Assembly (NCBI RefSeq): GCF_000368625.1
Contig: NZ_KB849574.1
Span: 496,001 to 560,000 of the forward strand
Length of the DNA stretch: 64,000 nucleotides
From: Acinetobacter schindleri CIP 107287
Lineage (GTDB): Bacteria > Pseudomonadota > Gammaproteobacteria > Pseudomonadales > Moraxellaceae
Direction of reading: 5' to 3'
Shown: positions 8,205 through 17,324 of the stretch, in pieces
How positions within the stretch are numbered: position 1 is the stretch's first letter
Layout of the letters: the number at the start of each line of letters is the position of its first letter
Position numbers and translations under genes: made by a program
Notes under the pieces: model-generated
What the model saw: the letters and a program-made list of their open reading frames with translations, nothing else
Database searches by the model: none
What the model was told of the DNA's origin: nothing

Positions 8205-9386
8205 TCAAGCATAAAAACTTGGATCAGGCACTTTACCCGTCAGTATCCATTCACCTATTTCCTGATATTTATAATCCACCGGATCATGCAGGGTCTGGGT
8301 GCGTACATTGCGCCAGAAACGGTCCAGATTTAGCTTGGCAGTCGTTGCCCGTGCGCCCATGACCTGGAAAATATTCTGGGTAATATACAGTGAAGTATGG
8401 GTTGCGGCAATTTTTGCGGTGGCAATGGCAATAGATACTTCACCACGCTCTTCAACTGTTAGATCAGGCCCAACATTCCAAGCCTTTTGCAAAGTCTGAA
8501 TGGCTTTATTTGCCAATAGACGTACACCTTCTAGCTGTACATAAAAATCGGCAAAATGCTTCTGGGTAAAGGGATCATTGACTGCATTTTCAACCAGTGA
8601 TTTCGACCAGGCTTTCTGACTTTGTACCGTCTGCTTGGCTACTTCAAAAGCCCCTTCCGCTACACCGAGGAACATATGCACAAAAATCAGCTGGGCAATC
8701 AATGGACGCAGGCTGGAATATGGTGTACTCAATGGTCCTGGATTCAATAACAGCTCATCTTTATGAATTTTCACCTGTTCAAAATGACTGGTACCACTGT
8801 CTGTTTGACGCTGGCCCATATTATTCCAGTCACCCAGGAAGCTGACGCCTTCACGCTGGGTCGGAATTACGCCAATCAGTAGTTGGCCCTCTTCGTTATA
8901 ACCTGAACAGAGCAGGATGTCTGAGTCGATTGAACCGGAACAGAAGCTCTTGTCTCCATGGAAAATATATTCTTGGTCAGAAACTTTAATGGCTGTCGTA
9001 CGTCGATCCAGCGGGTTTAAGGTATTGCCCCAGAATAGGTTTTTACGTGCAGTCTGTTCAAACCATAAGCCATATTGTTCCGGCTGTGAGAACAGCTGTA
9101 CCGTCGCAATCAACAGATGATGAAAGCCATAAACATGTGCCAGTGAACTGTCTACGCGTGCAATTGCCTGAATGGTCTGGAAAATTGTCTGCCAGTCTGC
9201 ACCCAGCCCGCCATATTGCTTTGGAATAGACAACCCGAGCAAGCCACTGTCACGAATCAGGTCGCGTTGCTGCTTGGGATTGCCCCCCTGTTTATCACGT
9301 TCAGCTGCGCTCAGGGCAAACTGATCTGCCAGAGACTGAGCAATATCAAGCGGAGATTGATTCAGGTATTGTTGTCGCACATTCAT
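8205..9386 (-). CDS. Acyl-CoA dehydrogenase-fold flavoprotein, DszC/SfnB-like monooxygenase
   Basis: The product is 393 residues with the three-part acyl-CoA dehydrogenase fold. The N-terminal helical domain has LLGLSIPKQYGGLGADW. The middle beta domain has FHGDKSFCSGS and MGQRQTDSGTSHF. The C-terminal helical domain ends NIFQVMGARAT, FWRNVRTQTLHDP. The ARAT and WRNVRT features and the absence of the usual catalytic Glu environment place it with flavin-dependent sulfur monooxygenases (DszC, SfnB, SfnC) rather than beta-oxidation enzymes. Its closeness to msuE-sfnG supports a role in organosulfur use. The substrate cannot be named from sequence. Confidence 0.8.
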   Translation of the reverse strand: MNVRQQYLNQSPLDIAQSLADQFALSAAERDKQGGNPKQQRDLIRDSGLLGLSIPKQYGGLGADWQTIFQTIQAIARVDSSLAHVYGFHHLLIATVQLFSQPEQYGLWFEQTARKNLFWGNTLNPLDRRTTAIKVSDQEYIFHGDKSFCSGSIDSDILLCSGYNEEGQLLIGVIPTQREGVSFLGDWNNMGQRQTDSGTSHFEQVKIHKDELLLNPGPLSTPYSSLRPLIAQLIFVHMFLGVAEGAFEVAKQTVQSQKAWSKSLVENAVNDPFTQKHFADFYVQLEGVRLLANKAIQTLQKAWNVGPDLTVEERGEVSIAIATAKIAATHTSLYITQNIFQVMGARATTAKLNLDRFWRNVRTQTLHDPVDYKYQEIGEWILTGKVPDPSFYA

Positions 9387-9488
9387 TCTTTTGTACTCAT
9401 TTCAGCTATCTACAGCATGCCAGAAGCTTAACAGATCAAACTCGGAGCCCATATCCGAAAGCATGCAGAGCTTATCAGTGATATAAAA

Positions 9489-9515
9489 ATACCGGCTAAA
9501 GAAAGCCGGTATTCT
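9489..9515 (-). terminator. Terminator of acs
   Basis: A perfect 10-bp stem, AATACCGGCT (9489-9498) with AGCCGGTATT (9504-9513), is followed on the minus strand by TTTTATAT. It starts 20 nt after the acs stop. Confidence 0.9.
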
Positions 9516-9532
9516 CTTGATTTTATAAAAAT

Positions 9533-11476
9533 TTAAGCTGTTTTTTGCACTTCAGCAATCAGGTTATCCACCACCTGTGGTTCGGCTAAAGTTGAAGTAT
9601 CACCTAAGCTATCCAGCTCATTCGCTGCAATTTTTCTCAAGATCCGGCGCATGATTTTACCAGAGCGGGTTTTCGGTAATGCCGGCGCCCAGTGCAGTGC
9701 ATCTGGCGTCGCGACTGGTCCAAGAATCTTGCGCACCCAGGCCACCAGTTCAGCACGCAGTTCTTCCGTACTCTCGGTTCCTGCCTGCAGAGTCACGAAA
9801 GCACAGATACCCTGACCTTTAATATCATGCGGCATACCCACGACTGCAGCTTCAGCTACAGACTCATGTGCCACCAACGCACTTTCAATTTCAGCTGTTC
9901 CCAGACGATGACCTGATACATTCAGCACGTCATCGACACGACCAGTAATCCAGTAATAGCCATCTTCATCCCGACGGGCACCATCACCCGTGAAATAGGT
10001 CCCCGGATAAGTCGAGAAATAAGCCTCGATAAAGCGTTCCGGATCACCCCAGATGGTGCGCATCTGACCTGGCCAGGAATCCTTGATCACCAGATTACCT
10101 TCCACTGCACCTTCCATCTCTTTGCCTTCAGCATCAACAATCGCTGGCTGCACACCAAAGAATGGCCGGGTTGCAGAGCCCGGTTTCAGATCGGTCGCAC
10201 CCGGTAATGGGGTAATCATGAAACCACCGGTTTCGGTTTGCCACCAGGTATCCACGATCGGACAGCGACTTTCACCTACCACACTGTAGTACCAGTTCCA
10301 GGCTTCCGGATTAATCGGTTCCCCGACTGAACCAAGCAGGCGCAGGCTGCTGCGGTCACTTTCACGCACAAAGGCATCCCCTTCACGCATCATGGCGCGA
10401 ATCGCAGTGGGTGCGGTGTAGAGAATAGTGACATTGTGTTTGTCCACGATATGCCCGGTGCGTGCCCAGCTTGGATATTGCGGAACCCCTTCAAACATGA
10501 CTGTGGTGGTACCGTTCGACAATGGACCATACAGTACATAGGAATGACCCGTAATCCAGCCCACATCAGCTGTACACCAGAACACGTCATCCTGCTTGAT
10601 GTCGAAAATTTCGCGGAAGCTAGAGTTCACATACGTCAGATAACCACCGGTGGTATGCAGTACCCCTTTTGGCTTGCCTGTTGAACCCGATGTATACAGA
10701 ATAAACAGTGGATCTTCTGCATTCATGGGTTCAGGTGGGCAGATCTCATTGACCGTCATGATTTCCATGTGATACCACAGATCCCGACCTTCCTTCATTT
10801 CGATCGGATTACCCGTGCGATGCACCACCATGACGTGCTCTACTGATTCAGTACCAGCAATTTTCAGGGCTTCATCCACATTGGCTTTCAGCGGAATGGG
10901 CTTGCCGCCACGCATACCGGAGTCAGCTGTGATGACCATTTTCGCCTGACTGTCCTCAATACGGCTAGCCAGCGAGTCTGGCGAGAAACCGCCAAATACC
11001 ACGCAATGTACTGCGCCAATACGGGCACAGGCCAGCATGGCAATCGCAGCTTCAGAGACCATTGGCATGTACAGCACCACACGGTCACCTTTCTTGATGC
11101 CGTTCTTTTTCAGGACATTGGCAAAGCGGCAGGTTTCATCATACAGCTCATGAAAAGAGATAATCTTGTGACGGGATGGATGATCCCCTTCCCAGATAAT
11201 TGCCGGCTTATAAGGATGTTCTTTTAGATGGCGGTCCAGACAGTTGGCACTGACATTCAGCTGACCATCAGCAAACCATTCGATCTTGAAATTATCTTTG
11301 TCGAAGCTGGTATCTTTAACTTTGGTAAATGGCTTGATCCAGTCAAGGCGCTGGGCTTGCTCGGCCCAAAACTCATCCGGTTCTTCAATAGAGCGCTGAT
11401 AGCGTTCGAAATATTCAGCCTCGGTGGTCCGTGCGGTTTTTTTAAATTCTGCTGGTACAGGATAGATCTCTTTCAT
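9533..11476 (-). CDS. acs: Acetyl-CoA synthetase
   Basis: The product is 647 residues, the standard length, and makes acetyl-CoA from acetate, ATP and CoA via acetyl-AMP. Visible features are the P-loop [11 protein letters not shown] (about 261-271), the WWQTETGG adenylate motif, [23 protein letters not shown] hinge region elements, and the C-terminal [11 protein letters not shown] whose Lys (about 607) is the residue acetylated by Pat-type enzymes to switch it off. The ribosome-binding site is AAGGAAG. The leader has a 6-bp hairpin (11500-11516). Regulation by the CrbS/R-like pair near the left edge is likely from known biology, not shown here. Confidence 0.97.
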   Translation of the reverse strand: MKEIYPVPAEFKKTARTTEAEYFERYQRSIEEPDEFWAEQAQRLDWIKPFTKVKDTSFDKDNFKIEWFADGQLNVSANCLDRHLKEHPYKPAIIWEGDHPSRHKIISFHELYDETCRFANVLKKNGIKKGDRVVLYMPMVSEAAIAMLACARIGAVHCVVFGGFSPDSLASRIEDSQAKMVITADSGMRGGKPIPLKANVDEALKIAGTESVEHVMVVHRTGNPIEMKEGRDLWYHMEIMTVNEICPPEPMNAEDPLFILYTSGSTGKPKGVLHTTGGYLTYVNSSFREIFDIKQDDVFWCTADVGWITGHSYVLYGPLSNGTTTVMFEGVPQYPSWARTGHIVDKHNVTILYTAPTAIRAMMREGDAFVRESDRSSLRLLGSVGEPINPEAWNWYYSVVGESRCPIVDTWWQTETGGFMITPLPGATDLKPGSATRPFFGVQPAIVDAEGKEMEGAVEGNLVIKDSWPGQMRTIWGDPERFIEAYFSTYPGTYFTGDGARRDEDGYYWITGRVDDVLNVSGHRLGTAEIESALVAHESVAEAAVVGMPHDIKGQGICAFVTLQAGTESTEELRAELVAWVRKILGPVATPDALHWAPALPKTRSGKIMRRILRKIAANELDSLGDTSTLAEPQVVDNLIAEVQKTA

Positions 11477-11718
11477 TATTTACTTCCTTGATCTTATTCC
11501 CTCTCATCACGAGAGGTTCATGCCACGTTATTGATTGTTTTTTATGCATAGCTCAGTATGAACGGCTTATCTCAAATTGGACAATCATGCTTTGGTCGTA
11601 TTCTGATCAATTCATTTAAAACATAGGTTTACAGATGAATCCAATACATTCCTGTCTAGTTTTCGTATCTCACCATTCCGTTTAATCTTATAATAGTGTT
11701 GAATTTTTATACTTCCTT

Positions 11719-11745
11719 ACAGGCAAACATGTTTGCCTGTTTTCA
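11719..11745. repeat. Perfect 22-bp palindrome before the DUF805 gene
   Basis: The arms ACAGGCAAACA (11719-11729) and TGTTTGCCTGT (11730-11740) are exact inverted copies with no spacer, followed by TTTC. The palindrome contains an ATG (11729) in frame with the DUF805 gene. It could be an operator for a dimeric regulator or a terminator-like hairpin in the leader. Confidence 0.75.
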
Positions 11746-11767
11746 ATTACTTGAACTGGCTCAGCCC

Positions 11768-12352
11768 ATGAATTCTAAAGATACTTCGCCATTCTTCTCC
11801 CGCTCTCCGGCACCTTCCAATGATAATCCGCTATCTCTTGAAGGGCGCTTTGGCCGGCTCAGCTTTATTGGCTGGTACGCTTTCCTGCATATCATTTTTT
11901 TCTTTGCTTCGATTGCCCTCAGTCTGGTCAGCGGTATTTTCAGCCTGACCACCTTGTCTCTGGATAATCGGCAGTTTGTTGATGCACTGACTGGTTTGGC
12001 TGGCTTGGGCTATCTGCTGTTGGTTGTGTTCTATCTGTATTTCTATATTGTGGTAGTGGCACGCCGCCTGCATGACCTGAATAAATCTGGCTGGCTGATG
12101 CTGCTGATGCTAGTGCCGGTGGTTAATATTTTATTTATTTTCTATCTGCTGCTGGCAAGAGGCACAGCAGGACATAACCGCTTTGGTGCACCGCGACCAA
12201 CTGCAGTCTGGGAAAAAATTCTGGCCTGGCTGATAATACTATTGACCGTGTTAAGTCTGTTTGCTGCTAGCAGCATGGTATCCTTCATGATGGGAAGTGG
12301 TGAGCTGGAAAGTCCACAGGAAGTGATCCAGCAAGGGACAGAATATTTTTAA
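11768..12352 (+). CDS. DUF805 family membrane protein
   Basis: The product is 194 residues from the ATG at 11768. DUF805 signatures are present: LEGRFGRLSFIGWYAF before the first membrane segment, and RRLHDLNKSGWLMLLMLVPVVN, with the RRLHDLN(K/R)SG motif. Four hydrophobic segments are predicted, then GHNRFGA. The function of DUF805 proteins is not established. The open frame extends upstream through ATG 11729 and GTG 11696, but those residues do not match the family and overlap the 22-bp palindrome; no strong ribosome-binding site decides the matter. Confidence 0.82.
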   Translation: MNSKDTSPFFSRSPAPSNDNPLSLEGRFGRLSFIGWYAFLHIIFFFASIALSLVSGIFSLTTLSLDNRQFVDALTGLAGLGYLLLVVFYLYFYIVVVARRLHDLNKSGWLMLLMLVPVVNILFIFYLLLARGTAGHNRFGAPRPTAVWEKILAWLIILLTVLSLFAASSMVSFMMGSGELESPQEVIQQGTEYF

Positions 12353-12458
12353 GCTTATGTTAAATTTTGCTACCACCCGCAAGGGCTATGCAACTTTCTA
12401 TTAAGTTCAATGTAAAAATCAGGCAAAATAATGCGATTTTTTTATAATCGGGATACTC

Positions 12459-13439
12459 GTGGCTGAAAAAGACAATGCTCTAAGCCAAGTGACTGAAGGG
12501 ACCACTGAGCTGTTGCATCAAGCAACTGAAAAAACTGCTCAGACCGTCATTGAGCACACGGCTAAATATAATGATGCGTATTCAACCGTCGATAAATTTA
12601 TTGAGGCGTTTTGGGAGCGCCTGCCTTATATCTGTATCGCACTGGTAGTTTTCAGTATCTTTTACCTGCTTTCGAAACTGTTCAAGTTTTTTGTACGTAA
12701 AGCGATTGGTGAACGGAGTTACAGTAAACAGAACCTGGTATTGGTACTTAACCGTGTCGGTACATCTGCAATTATTTTTATTGGCTTCCTGATTGCCATG
12801 GTCATTGCTATTCCAGGCTTTACACCCGGGCAGCTGATGAGTGCCTTGGGGATTGGTTCGGTGGCGATCGGTTTCGCTTTCAAGGATATTTTCCAGAACC
12901 TGTTGTCCGGCGTGCTGATTCTGCTCGGTGAACCGTTTAAAATTGGCGATGACATTATTGTCTCAGGCATGGAAGGCACGGTAGAAGATATCCAGATCCG
13001 TGCAACTTTCCTGCGCTCACCCGATGGCCGCCGTATTGTGATTCCAAATGCAACGGTTTATACCAGTGCCGTGACAGTAAATACGGCTTATCCGCGCCGC
13101 CGCTGTCAGTTTGTGGTTGGTATTGGCTATGAAGATGATGTGCAGAAAGCCAAGAGTATCATTATGGCAATTCTGGACAAGGATCAGTTGATCCTCAGCC
13201 AGCCCGCTTTTAATGTCAATGTGACTCAACTGGCTGACTTCTCAATTAATCTGACGGTAACTTGGTGGGTCGATACCCAGGAAAATTCTACAGGTAATTC
13301 AATTAGTACCGTTCAGGAACATGTGATTGAAGCCTTCGCGGAACATGGCATTTCAATTCCCTACCCTGTACAGGAAGTAAAAGTGTACCGTGGTGAAAAT
13401 ACTGAAGATGATTCAGGCCGTGCCAAACAGTCGACCTAA
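12459..13439 (+). CDS. MscS-family mechanosensitive ion channel
   Basis: The product is 326 residues with three membrane helices. The pore helix TM3 (around SALGIGSVAIGFAFKDIFQNLLSGVLIL) is the hallmark of MscS, followed by the beta domain (EPFKIGDDIIV, GTVEDIQIRATFLRSPDGRRIVIPNA) and a cytoplasmic alpha/beta domain ending HGISIPYPVQEV. It releases solutes on hypo-osmotic shock. The start is GTG at 12459. A TATAAT at 12443-12448 sits so close that, if it is the -10 box, the mRNA would be nearly leaderless. The gene overlaps the convergent rsmE by 27 nt at the 3' end. Confidence 0.92.
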   Translation: MAEKDNALSQVTEGTTELLHQATEKTAQTVIEHTAKYNDAYSTVDKFIEAFWERLPYICIALVVFSIFYLLSKLFKFFVRKAIGERSYSKQNLVLVLNRVGTSAIIFIGFLIAMVIAIPGFTPGQLMSALGIGSVAIGFAFKDIFQNLLSGVLILLGEPFKIGDDIIVSGMEGTVEDIQIRATFLRSPDGRRIVIPNATVYTSAVTVNTAYPRRRCQFVVGIGYEDDVQKAKSIIMAILDKDQLILSQPAFNVNVTQLADFSINLTVTWWVDTQENSTGNSISTVQEHVIEAFAEHGISIPYPVQEVKVYRGENTEDDSGRAKQST

Positions 13440-14126
13440 GACATAAGGGATTACTGTTTCAGTACGGATAATACGGTTGCCAAGGCTCACAGCCTGGCAG
13501 CCGTTTTTTATAAGCAGATCTATTTCATAAGGAATAAAACCGCCTTCTGGTCCAATCACCACCGTACACGGATGCTCAATTGCAAAAGGCATTTTGCTTT
13601 CAGCATAAGGATGCGCCACATAAGCCGGGCAATCTGTGCGAATCAAGGTCGGTAGTACATCTTCTACAAAGGGTTTAAAACGTTTATAGAGTTCAATTTT
13701 CGGCGCAATCGTATCCCCGGCCTGTTCCAGTCCCAGCTCTATATAATGATCTAACTGTTGTAAAAATGGAGTTTGCCAATAGCTTTTATCAACCCGATAA
13801 CTATGCAGCAGAATGATCTTCTCTACCCCAAGTGTCGCCGCATCCATAATTAAACGACGCAACACTTTCGGACGTGGTAAAGCCACAATCAGCGTCACTG
13901 GCAACTTCGCAGGCACAGCTTCTTCTTTTAAGGGTTTGAAACGAACTGTTTTTTCTGTAATTTCGATAATTTCCGTAAGATACCGTTTGCCTTCACGGAT
14001 ACCCACTTTAAGCGTATCACCGACTTGAATATCCAGATGCTGTTGCAAATGTTCCAATTGACGTTTGGCACTGATCGCCCAAATCTCAGATTGGGTTTGA
14101 CGAGGATCAAGTAGGACGATGTTCAT
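13413..14126 (-). CDS. rsmE: 16S rRNA (uracil-1498-N3)-methyltransferase RsmE
   Basis: The product is 237 residues, a SPOUT-class methyltransferase that adds N3-methyl to U1498 of 16S rRNA using S-adenosylmethionine. The N-terminal PUA-like domain is followed by the knot domain with ALPRPKVLRRLIMDAATLGV, LEQAGDT, VIGPEGGFIPYEIDLL and SLGNRIIRTETV, all typical of RsmE. The 3' end overlaps the convergent MscS gene by 27 nt. Confidence 0.95.
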   Translation of the reverse strand: MNIVLLDPRQTQSEIWAISAKRQLEHLQQHLDIQVGDTLKVGIREGKRYLTEIIEITEKTVRFKPLKEEAVPAKLPVTLIVALPRPKVLRRLIMDAATLGVEKIILLHSYRVDKSYWQTPFLQQLDHYIELGLEQAGDTIAPKIELYKRFKPFVEDVLPTLIRTDCPAYVAHPYAESKMPFAIEHPCTVVIGPEGGFIPYEIDLLIKNGCQAVSLGNRIIRTETVIPYVLGRLFGTA

Positions 14127-14201
14127 AACTAAAAACCAATTAAAAGATTTAATTCAGTAACGCATTGTCTGCACGACAATCATCAGCACAACAATGAGTC
14201 A

Positions 14202-14237
14202 TATAGGAATCACAACTCAATATAGGAATCACAACTC
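14202..14237 (+). repeat. Short tandem repeat, about 2 x 19 bp
   Basis: TATAGGAATCACAACTCAA (14202-14220) is repeated at 14221-14237 without its last two bases. It lies in the spacer upstream of rsmE. It looks like a local duplication with no evident function. Confidence 0.8.
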
Positions 14238-14406
14238 GCCATTGGCATTCGTGACAGGTGACATGGATGTTACCCGTTTGATTGGGGTACATGGATATAT
14301 CCTCAATCAAACAAAAGATTTTTGCTACTTTTCATCTCTGAAAAGTAGGTCATCTCTACAATTAAACTTTTAGTAGTAAACCGATATATGCGAGTGTGGT
14401 GCAGTT

Positions 14407-15687
14407 TTACAAATACTGATCTATTACTGCAATATGCTTGGCAAGCGAACCCTGATTCTGCTGCATAATCTTTTGTGCTGCGGTATTTAAACTTTCTGCC
14501 TTGGATGAATCATTTAGAATCTTCAGCAAAGTCATAGCAGCCTGCTGAGCATTTTCGACCACTTCTACAGCCTGAGCTTCCACAAACTCATCCACAATAG
14601 TCTGGAAATTAAAATAATTCTTGCCCAAAATAGTTGGCACATTCAGCGCGATTGGCTCCAGAATATTGTGTCCACCCCCTGGCTCATTCAATGAACCACC
14701 GACATAACAGGTCTTACTTAAAGCATACCATAGCCACATTTCACCCATTGAATCTGCCAGATAAATCTGGGTATTAGCTTCAACTTTCTGCCCTAAACTA
14801 CGGCGCTGGGTGCGTAAATTTAAAGCTTGAGCTGCCTGAAACACTTCATCAAAACGTTCCGGATGACGTGGCACCACAATACACAGTAAGTTTGGATCAG
14901 TATCTAGAGCCGGTTTTAATTCGGCCATCAGCTGCTGTTCTTCCGGTGCATGGGTACTGGCCAAGGTAATGATCTTACGGCCTTGTAAAGTCCATTCCCG
15001 TTTTAACTCACTCGCATGCTCAATAAACTGCTGTGGTGCCGTGATATCAAACTTGATATTGCCTAAAACCTGGGTTTTTTTAGTTTCGATGCCTAAATCA
15101 ATATAACGTTGTTGGGTTGCAAGATCCTGAGCCAATAGCTGCTGCATTGCGTTCAGCATGCCACGGGTTAGCCCTTTGACCTTGCCATAACCTTGAGCTG
15201 ATTTTTCTGAAAGACGGGCATTCAGCAACAGACAAGGCACCTTATAATTCTTTGCCTGATCAATGAGATTTGGCCAGAGCTCAGTTTCCATTAATAGCAA
15301 TAATTTCGGCTGATATTTCTGATAAAAATCCTGAATCAGATGTTTTTGATCGGCAGGTAAATAAACTGCCTGAAATAAATTTAAATAGGGTTCTTTAAGA
15401 AAAAGAGATTTAGCGCGTGCCTGACCTGTTTTAGTGGTATTGGTCACCAGCACCGGATGGCCTGATTTTAAATAATATTCAATCAGTGGCTGTGCTGCAT
15501 TGGTCTCTCCAACCGAAACCACATGAAACCAGATGGCATGTTTGTTTTTTGGGGTCTGAAACGGACCAAAACGCTCAAGCAATTCCTGTTGTAGTTGTTC
15601 AGGACTTTCCGCACGCTTGCGAATACGTGACTGATATAAAGGCTTGATCAGTGTCAGTGCCGCGTTGTACCAAAAAGGAGTAGCCAA
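14407..15687 (-). CDS. waaA: 3-deoxy-D-manno-octulosonic acid (Kdo) transferase
   Basis: The product transfers Kdo from CMP-Kdo to lipid A precursor at the inner membrane. Visible motifs are HVVSVGETNAAQPLI, METELWPNLI, LLNARLSEKSA, VPRHPERF and the acceptor/donor region GGSLNEPGGGHNILEPI. The open frame reaches an ATG at 15741, but the 18 extra residues have no counterpart in WaaA proteins, which start 6-8 residues before the first hydrophobic helix. That points to the TTG at 15687, preceded by GGGG. A hairpin (15727-15758) also overlaps the ATG. Both starts are possible. Confidence 0.92.
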   Translation of the reverse strand: MATPFWYNAALTLIKPLYQSRIRKRAESPEQLQQELLERFGPFQTPKNKHAIWFHVVSVGETNAAQPLIEYYLKSGHPVLVTNTTKTGQARAKSLFLKEPYLNLFQAVYLPADQKHLIQDFYQKYQPKLLLLMETELWPNLIDQAKNYKVPCLLLNARLSEKSAQGYGKVKGLTRGMLNAMQQLLAQDLATQQRYIDLGIETKKTQVLGNIKFDITAPQQFIEHASELKREWTLQGRKIITLASTHAPEEQQLMAELKPALDTDPNLLCIVVPRHPERFDEVFQAAQALNLRTQRRSLGQKVEANTQIYLADSMGEMWLWYALSKTCYVGGSLNEPGGGHNILEPIALNVPTILGKNYFNFQTIVDEFVEAQAVEVVENAQQAAMTLLKILNDSSKAESLNTAAQKIMQQNQGSLAKHIAVIDQYL

Positions 15688-15726
15688 ATGTTGCCCCGAA
15701 ATTGAGTGAATCGGCAAAATATAACA

Positions 15727-15758
15727 GAGCCACATCGACATGTTAACCGATGTAGCTC
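15727..15758 (-). terminator. Hairpin between the OYE gene and waaA
   Basis: GAGC-x-ACATCG pairs with CGATGT-x-GCTC around a 10-nt loop, 10 nt after the stop of the Old Yellow Enzyme gene on the minus strand. The T run is weak, so termination may be partial. Confidence 0.45.
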
Positions 15759-15767
15759 ATTTTCAGA

Positions 15768-16853
15768 TTATTCTATTGTGCTTAAAACTTTTACTTCGGC
15801 CAAAGTCGGGTAATCAATATAACCCTCAGCCGCCTGACTGCCGATCATATTTTCCAGTTTTAGCTCGTTCAGCGGTGCATCTTGCAGCAGACGCTCGTAT
15901 AGGTCAGGATTGGCAATATAGGCCTTACCAAAAGAGACCGCATCTGCTTTACCTGAGGCTAAAAGTTGAATAGCATCCTCACGGCTCAAGCGCATGTTGG
16001 CAATATACGGCACGCCACCTGAACGCTGTTTCATATATTCAGAAATGCTGTCTTCAGCCAGATATTCACGGGTAAAGAAAAACGCGATCTGACGTTTGCC
16101 CAGCTGCTCCATCGCATAACCAAATGTTTCACGTGGATCATCATCACCCATATCATGCTCGTCACCACGTGGTGCCAGATGCACACCAACACGATCTGCG
16201 CCCCAGACTTCGATCAAGGCATCCACCACTTCCAGCAGGAAACGAGCCCGGTTTTCAACAGAACCACCGTATTCATCTTCACGCTTGTTGGTCTTGGTTT
16301 GCAGGAACTGGTCAATCAGATAACCATTGGCGCCATGCAACTCTACTCCATCAAAACCGGCGTCTTTGGCACGAATAGCAGCCTGCTTATATTGCTCGGT
16401 AATGGCATGAATTTCTGAGATTTCCAGCGGACGTGGAAGAACATAAGGGCGCTTAGGACGTAACAGGCTGACGTGACCGGCCTGTTGTACTGAACTTGCA
16501 GATACCGGTGTTTCACCATTTAACAGCTCTGGATCAGAAACACGCCCCACATGCCATAGTTGGGCAACGATTAAACCACCCTTCTCATGTACAGCATTGG
16601 TTACCAGTTTCCAGCCTTCGACCTGTGCATCTGTAAATAGCCCAGGTGTATTGCGGTAACCATTGGCTTCTTCAGAAATGACAGTCGCTTCAGAAATGAT
16701 CAGGCCTGCACTTGCACGTTGGGCATAATACTCAGCCATCATCGCGGTTGGGACACGCTCATCAGTTGCACGACTACGGGTTAAAGGTGCCATGATGACA
16801 CGGTTTTTTAATTCAAGCGCACCCAGTTTCAGGGGGGTATTTAATTCAGCCAT
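15768..16853 (-). CDS. Old Yellow Enzyme-family NADH:flavin oxidoreductase (NemA/XenB-like)
   Basis: The product is 361 residues, an FMN TIM barrel that reduces activated alkenes, nitro esters and quinones. Key motifs: RVIMAPLTRSRA near the N terminus, AQLWHVGRVS, GVELHGANGYLIDQFLQ (His and Asn bind substrate), NKREDEYGGS, SVENRARF, and VSFGKAYIANPDL near the end. The catalytic-Tyr region reads FFFTREYL. An ArsR-type regulator lies 25 nt upstream on the same strand, so the enzyme is likely induced by electrophiles. The substrate is not determinable. Confidence 0.92.
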   Translation of the reverse strand: MAELNTPLKLGALELKNRVIMAPLTRSRATDERVPTAMMAEYYAQRASAGLIISEATVISEEANGYRNTPGLFTDAQVEGWKLVTNAVHEKGGLIVAQLWHVGRVSDPELLNGETPVSASSVQQAGHVSLLRPKRPYVLPRPLEISEIHAITEQYKQAAIRAKDAGFDGVELHGANGYLIDQFLQTKTNKREDEYGGSVENRARFLLEVVDALIEVWGADRVGVHLAPRGDEHDMGDDDPRETFGYAMEQLGKRQIAFFFTREYLAEDSISEYMKQRSGGVPYIANMRLSREDAIQLLASGKADAVSFGKAYIANPDLYERLLQDAPLNELKLENMIGSQAAEGYIDYPTLAEVKVLSTIE

Positions 16854-16878
16854 ACTGACTCCGACCTCCAGATATGTT

Positions 16879-17178
16879 TTAGAGGTATTGTTGTAGATGT
16901 TCGATGTACTGCTGAATCAAAGCTTCGTTGCGGGAGAAATATGACCATTGCCCATGTTTGGTGGCGGTAATTAATCCCGCCTGCTGTAACACGGACAAAT
17001 GATTGGACATGGTGGACTGCGAAACTTGCCCTAATTTTTCAATCTGGCCCGCACAAACACCACGCTGAAAGCCGCCACATTCTTCGGCAGACAGAAACTG
17101 CTCTGGTGTTTTTAACCATTCCAGAATTTGCCGGCGTGTGGGATTTGCCAGTGCTTTAAAGATCAGATCAAAGTCCAT
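16879..17178 (-). CDS. ArsR/SmtB-family transcriptional regulator with Cys pair
   Basis: The product is 99 residues from the ATG at 17178; an in-frame GTG at 17184 adds two. The winged helix has FKALANPTRRQILEWL and QSTMSNHLSVLQQAGLI (recognition helix). Two Cys in an insert (AEECGGFQRGVCAG, about 33-43) suggest thiol or electrophile sensing rather than the usual metal site ELCVC. It precedes the Old Yellow Enzyme gene by 25 nt, a likely autoregulated operon. Sensing by Cys is inference. Confidence 0.88.
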   Translation of the reverse strand: MDFDLIFKALANPTRRQILEWLKTPEQFLSAEECGGFQRGVCAGQIEKLGQVSQSTMSNHLSVLQQAGLITATKHGQWSYFSRNEALIQQYIEHLQQYL

Positions 17179-17244
17179 AGTCACATCACATAGTCGTGCG
17201 CAACAAAGCTGATTGCAGCATTTATCCCATTATATCGTATTTTT

Positions 17245-17260
17245 TCGATTTATATATCGA
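17245..17260 (-). promoter_or_regulatory. Putative operator of the ArsR-type regulator
   Basis: TCGATTTATATATCGA has inverted TCGAT/ATCGA arms, 67 nt upstream of the regulator start, in an AT-rich promoter stretch. ArsR-family dimers bind such imperfect AT-rich palindromes. Confidence 0.4.
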
Positions 17261-17324
17261 ATATTTTAGATATAAGAGTCACAAACTGTATCTGCTTTGC
17301 TACGCAGAGAGTTAAAAGGTCTGC

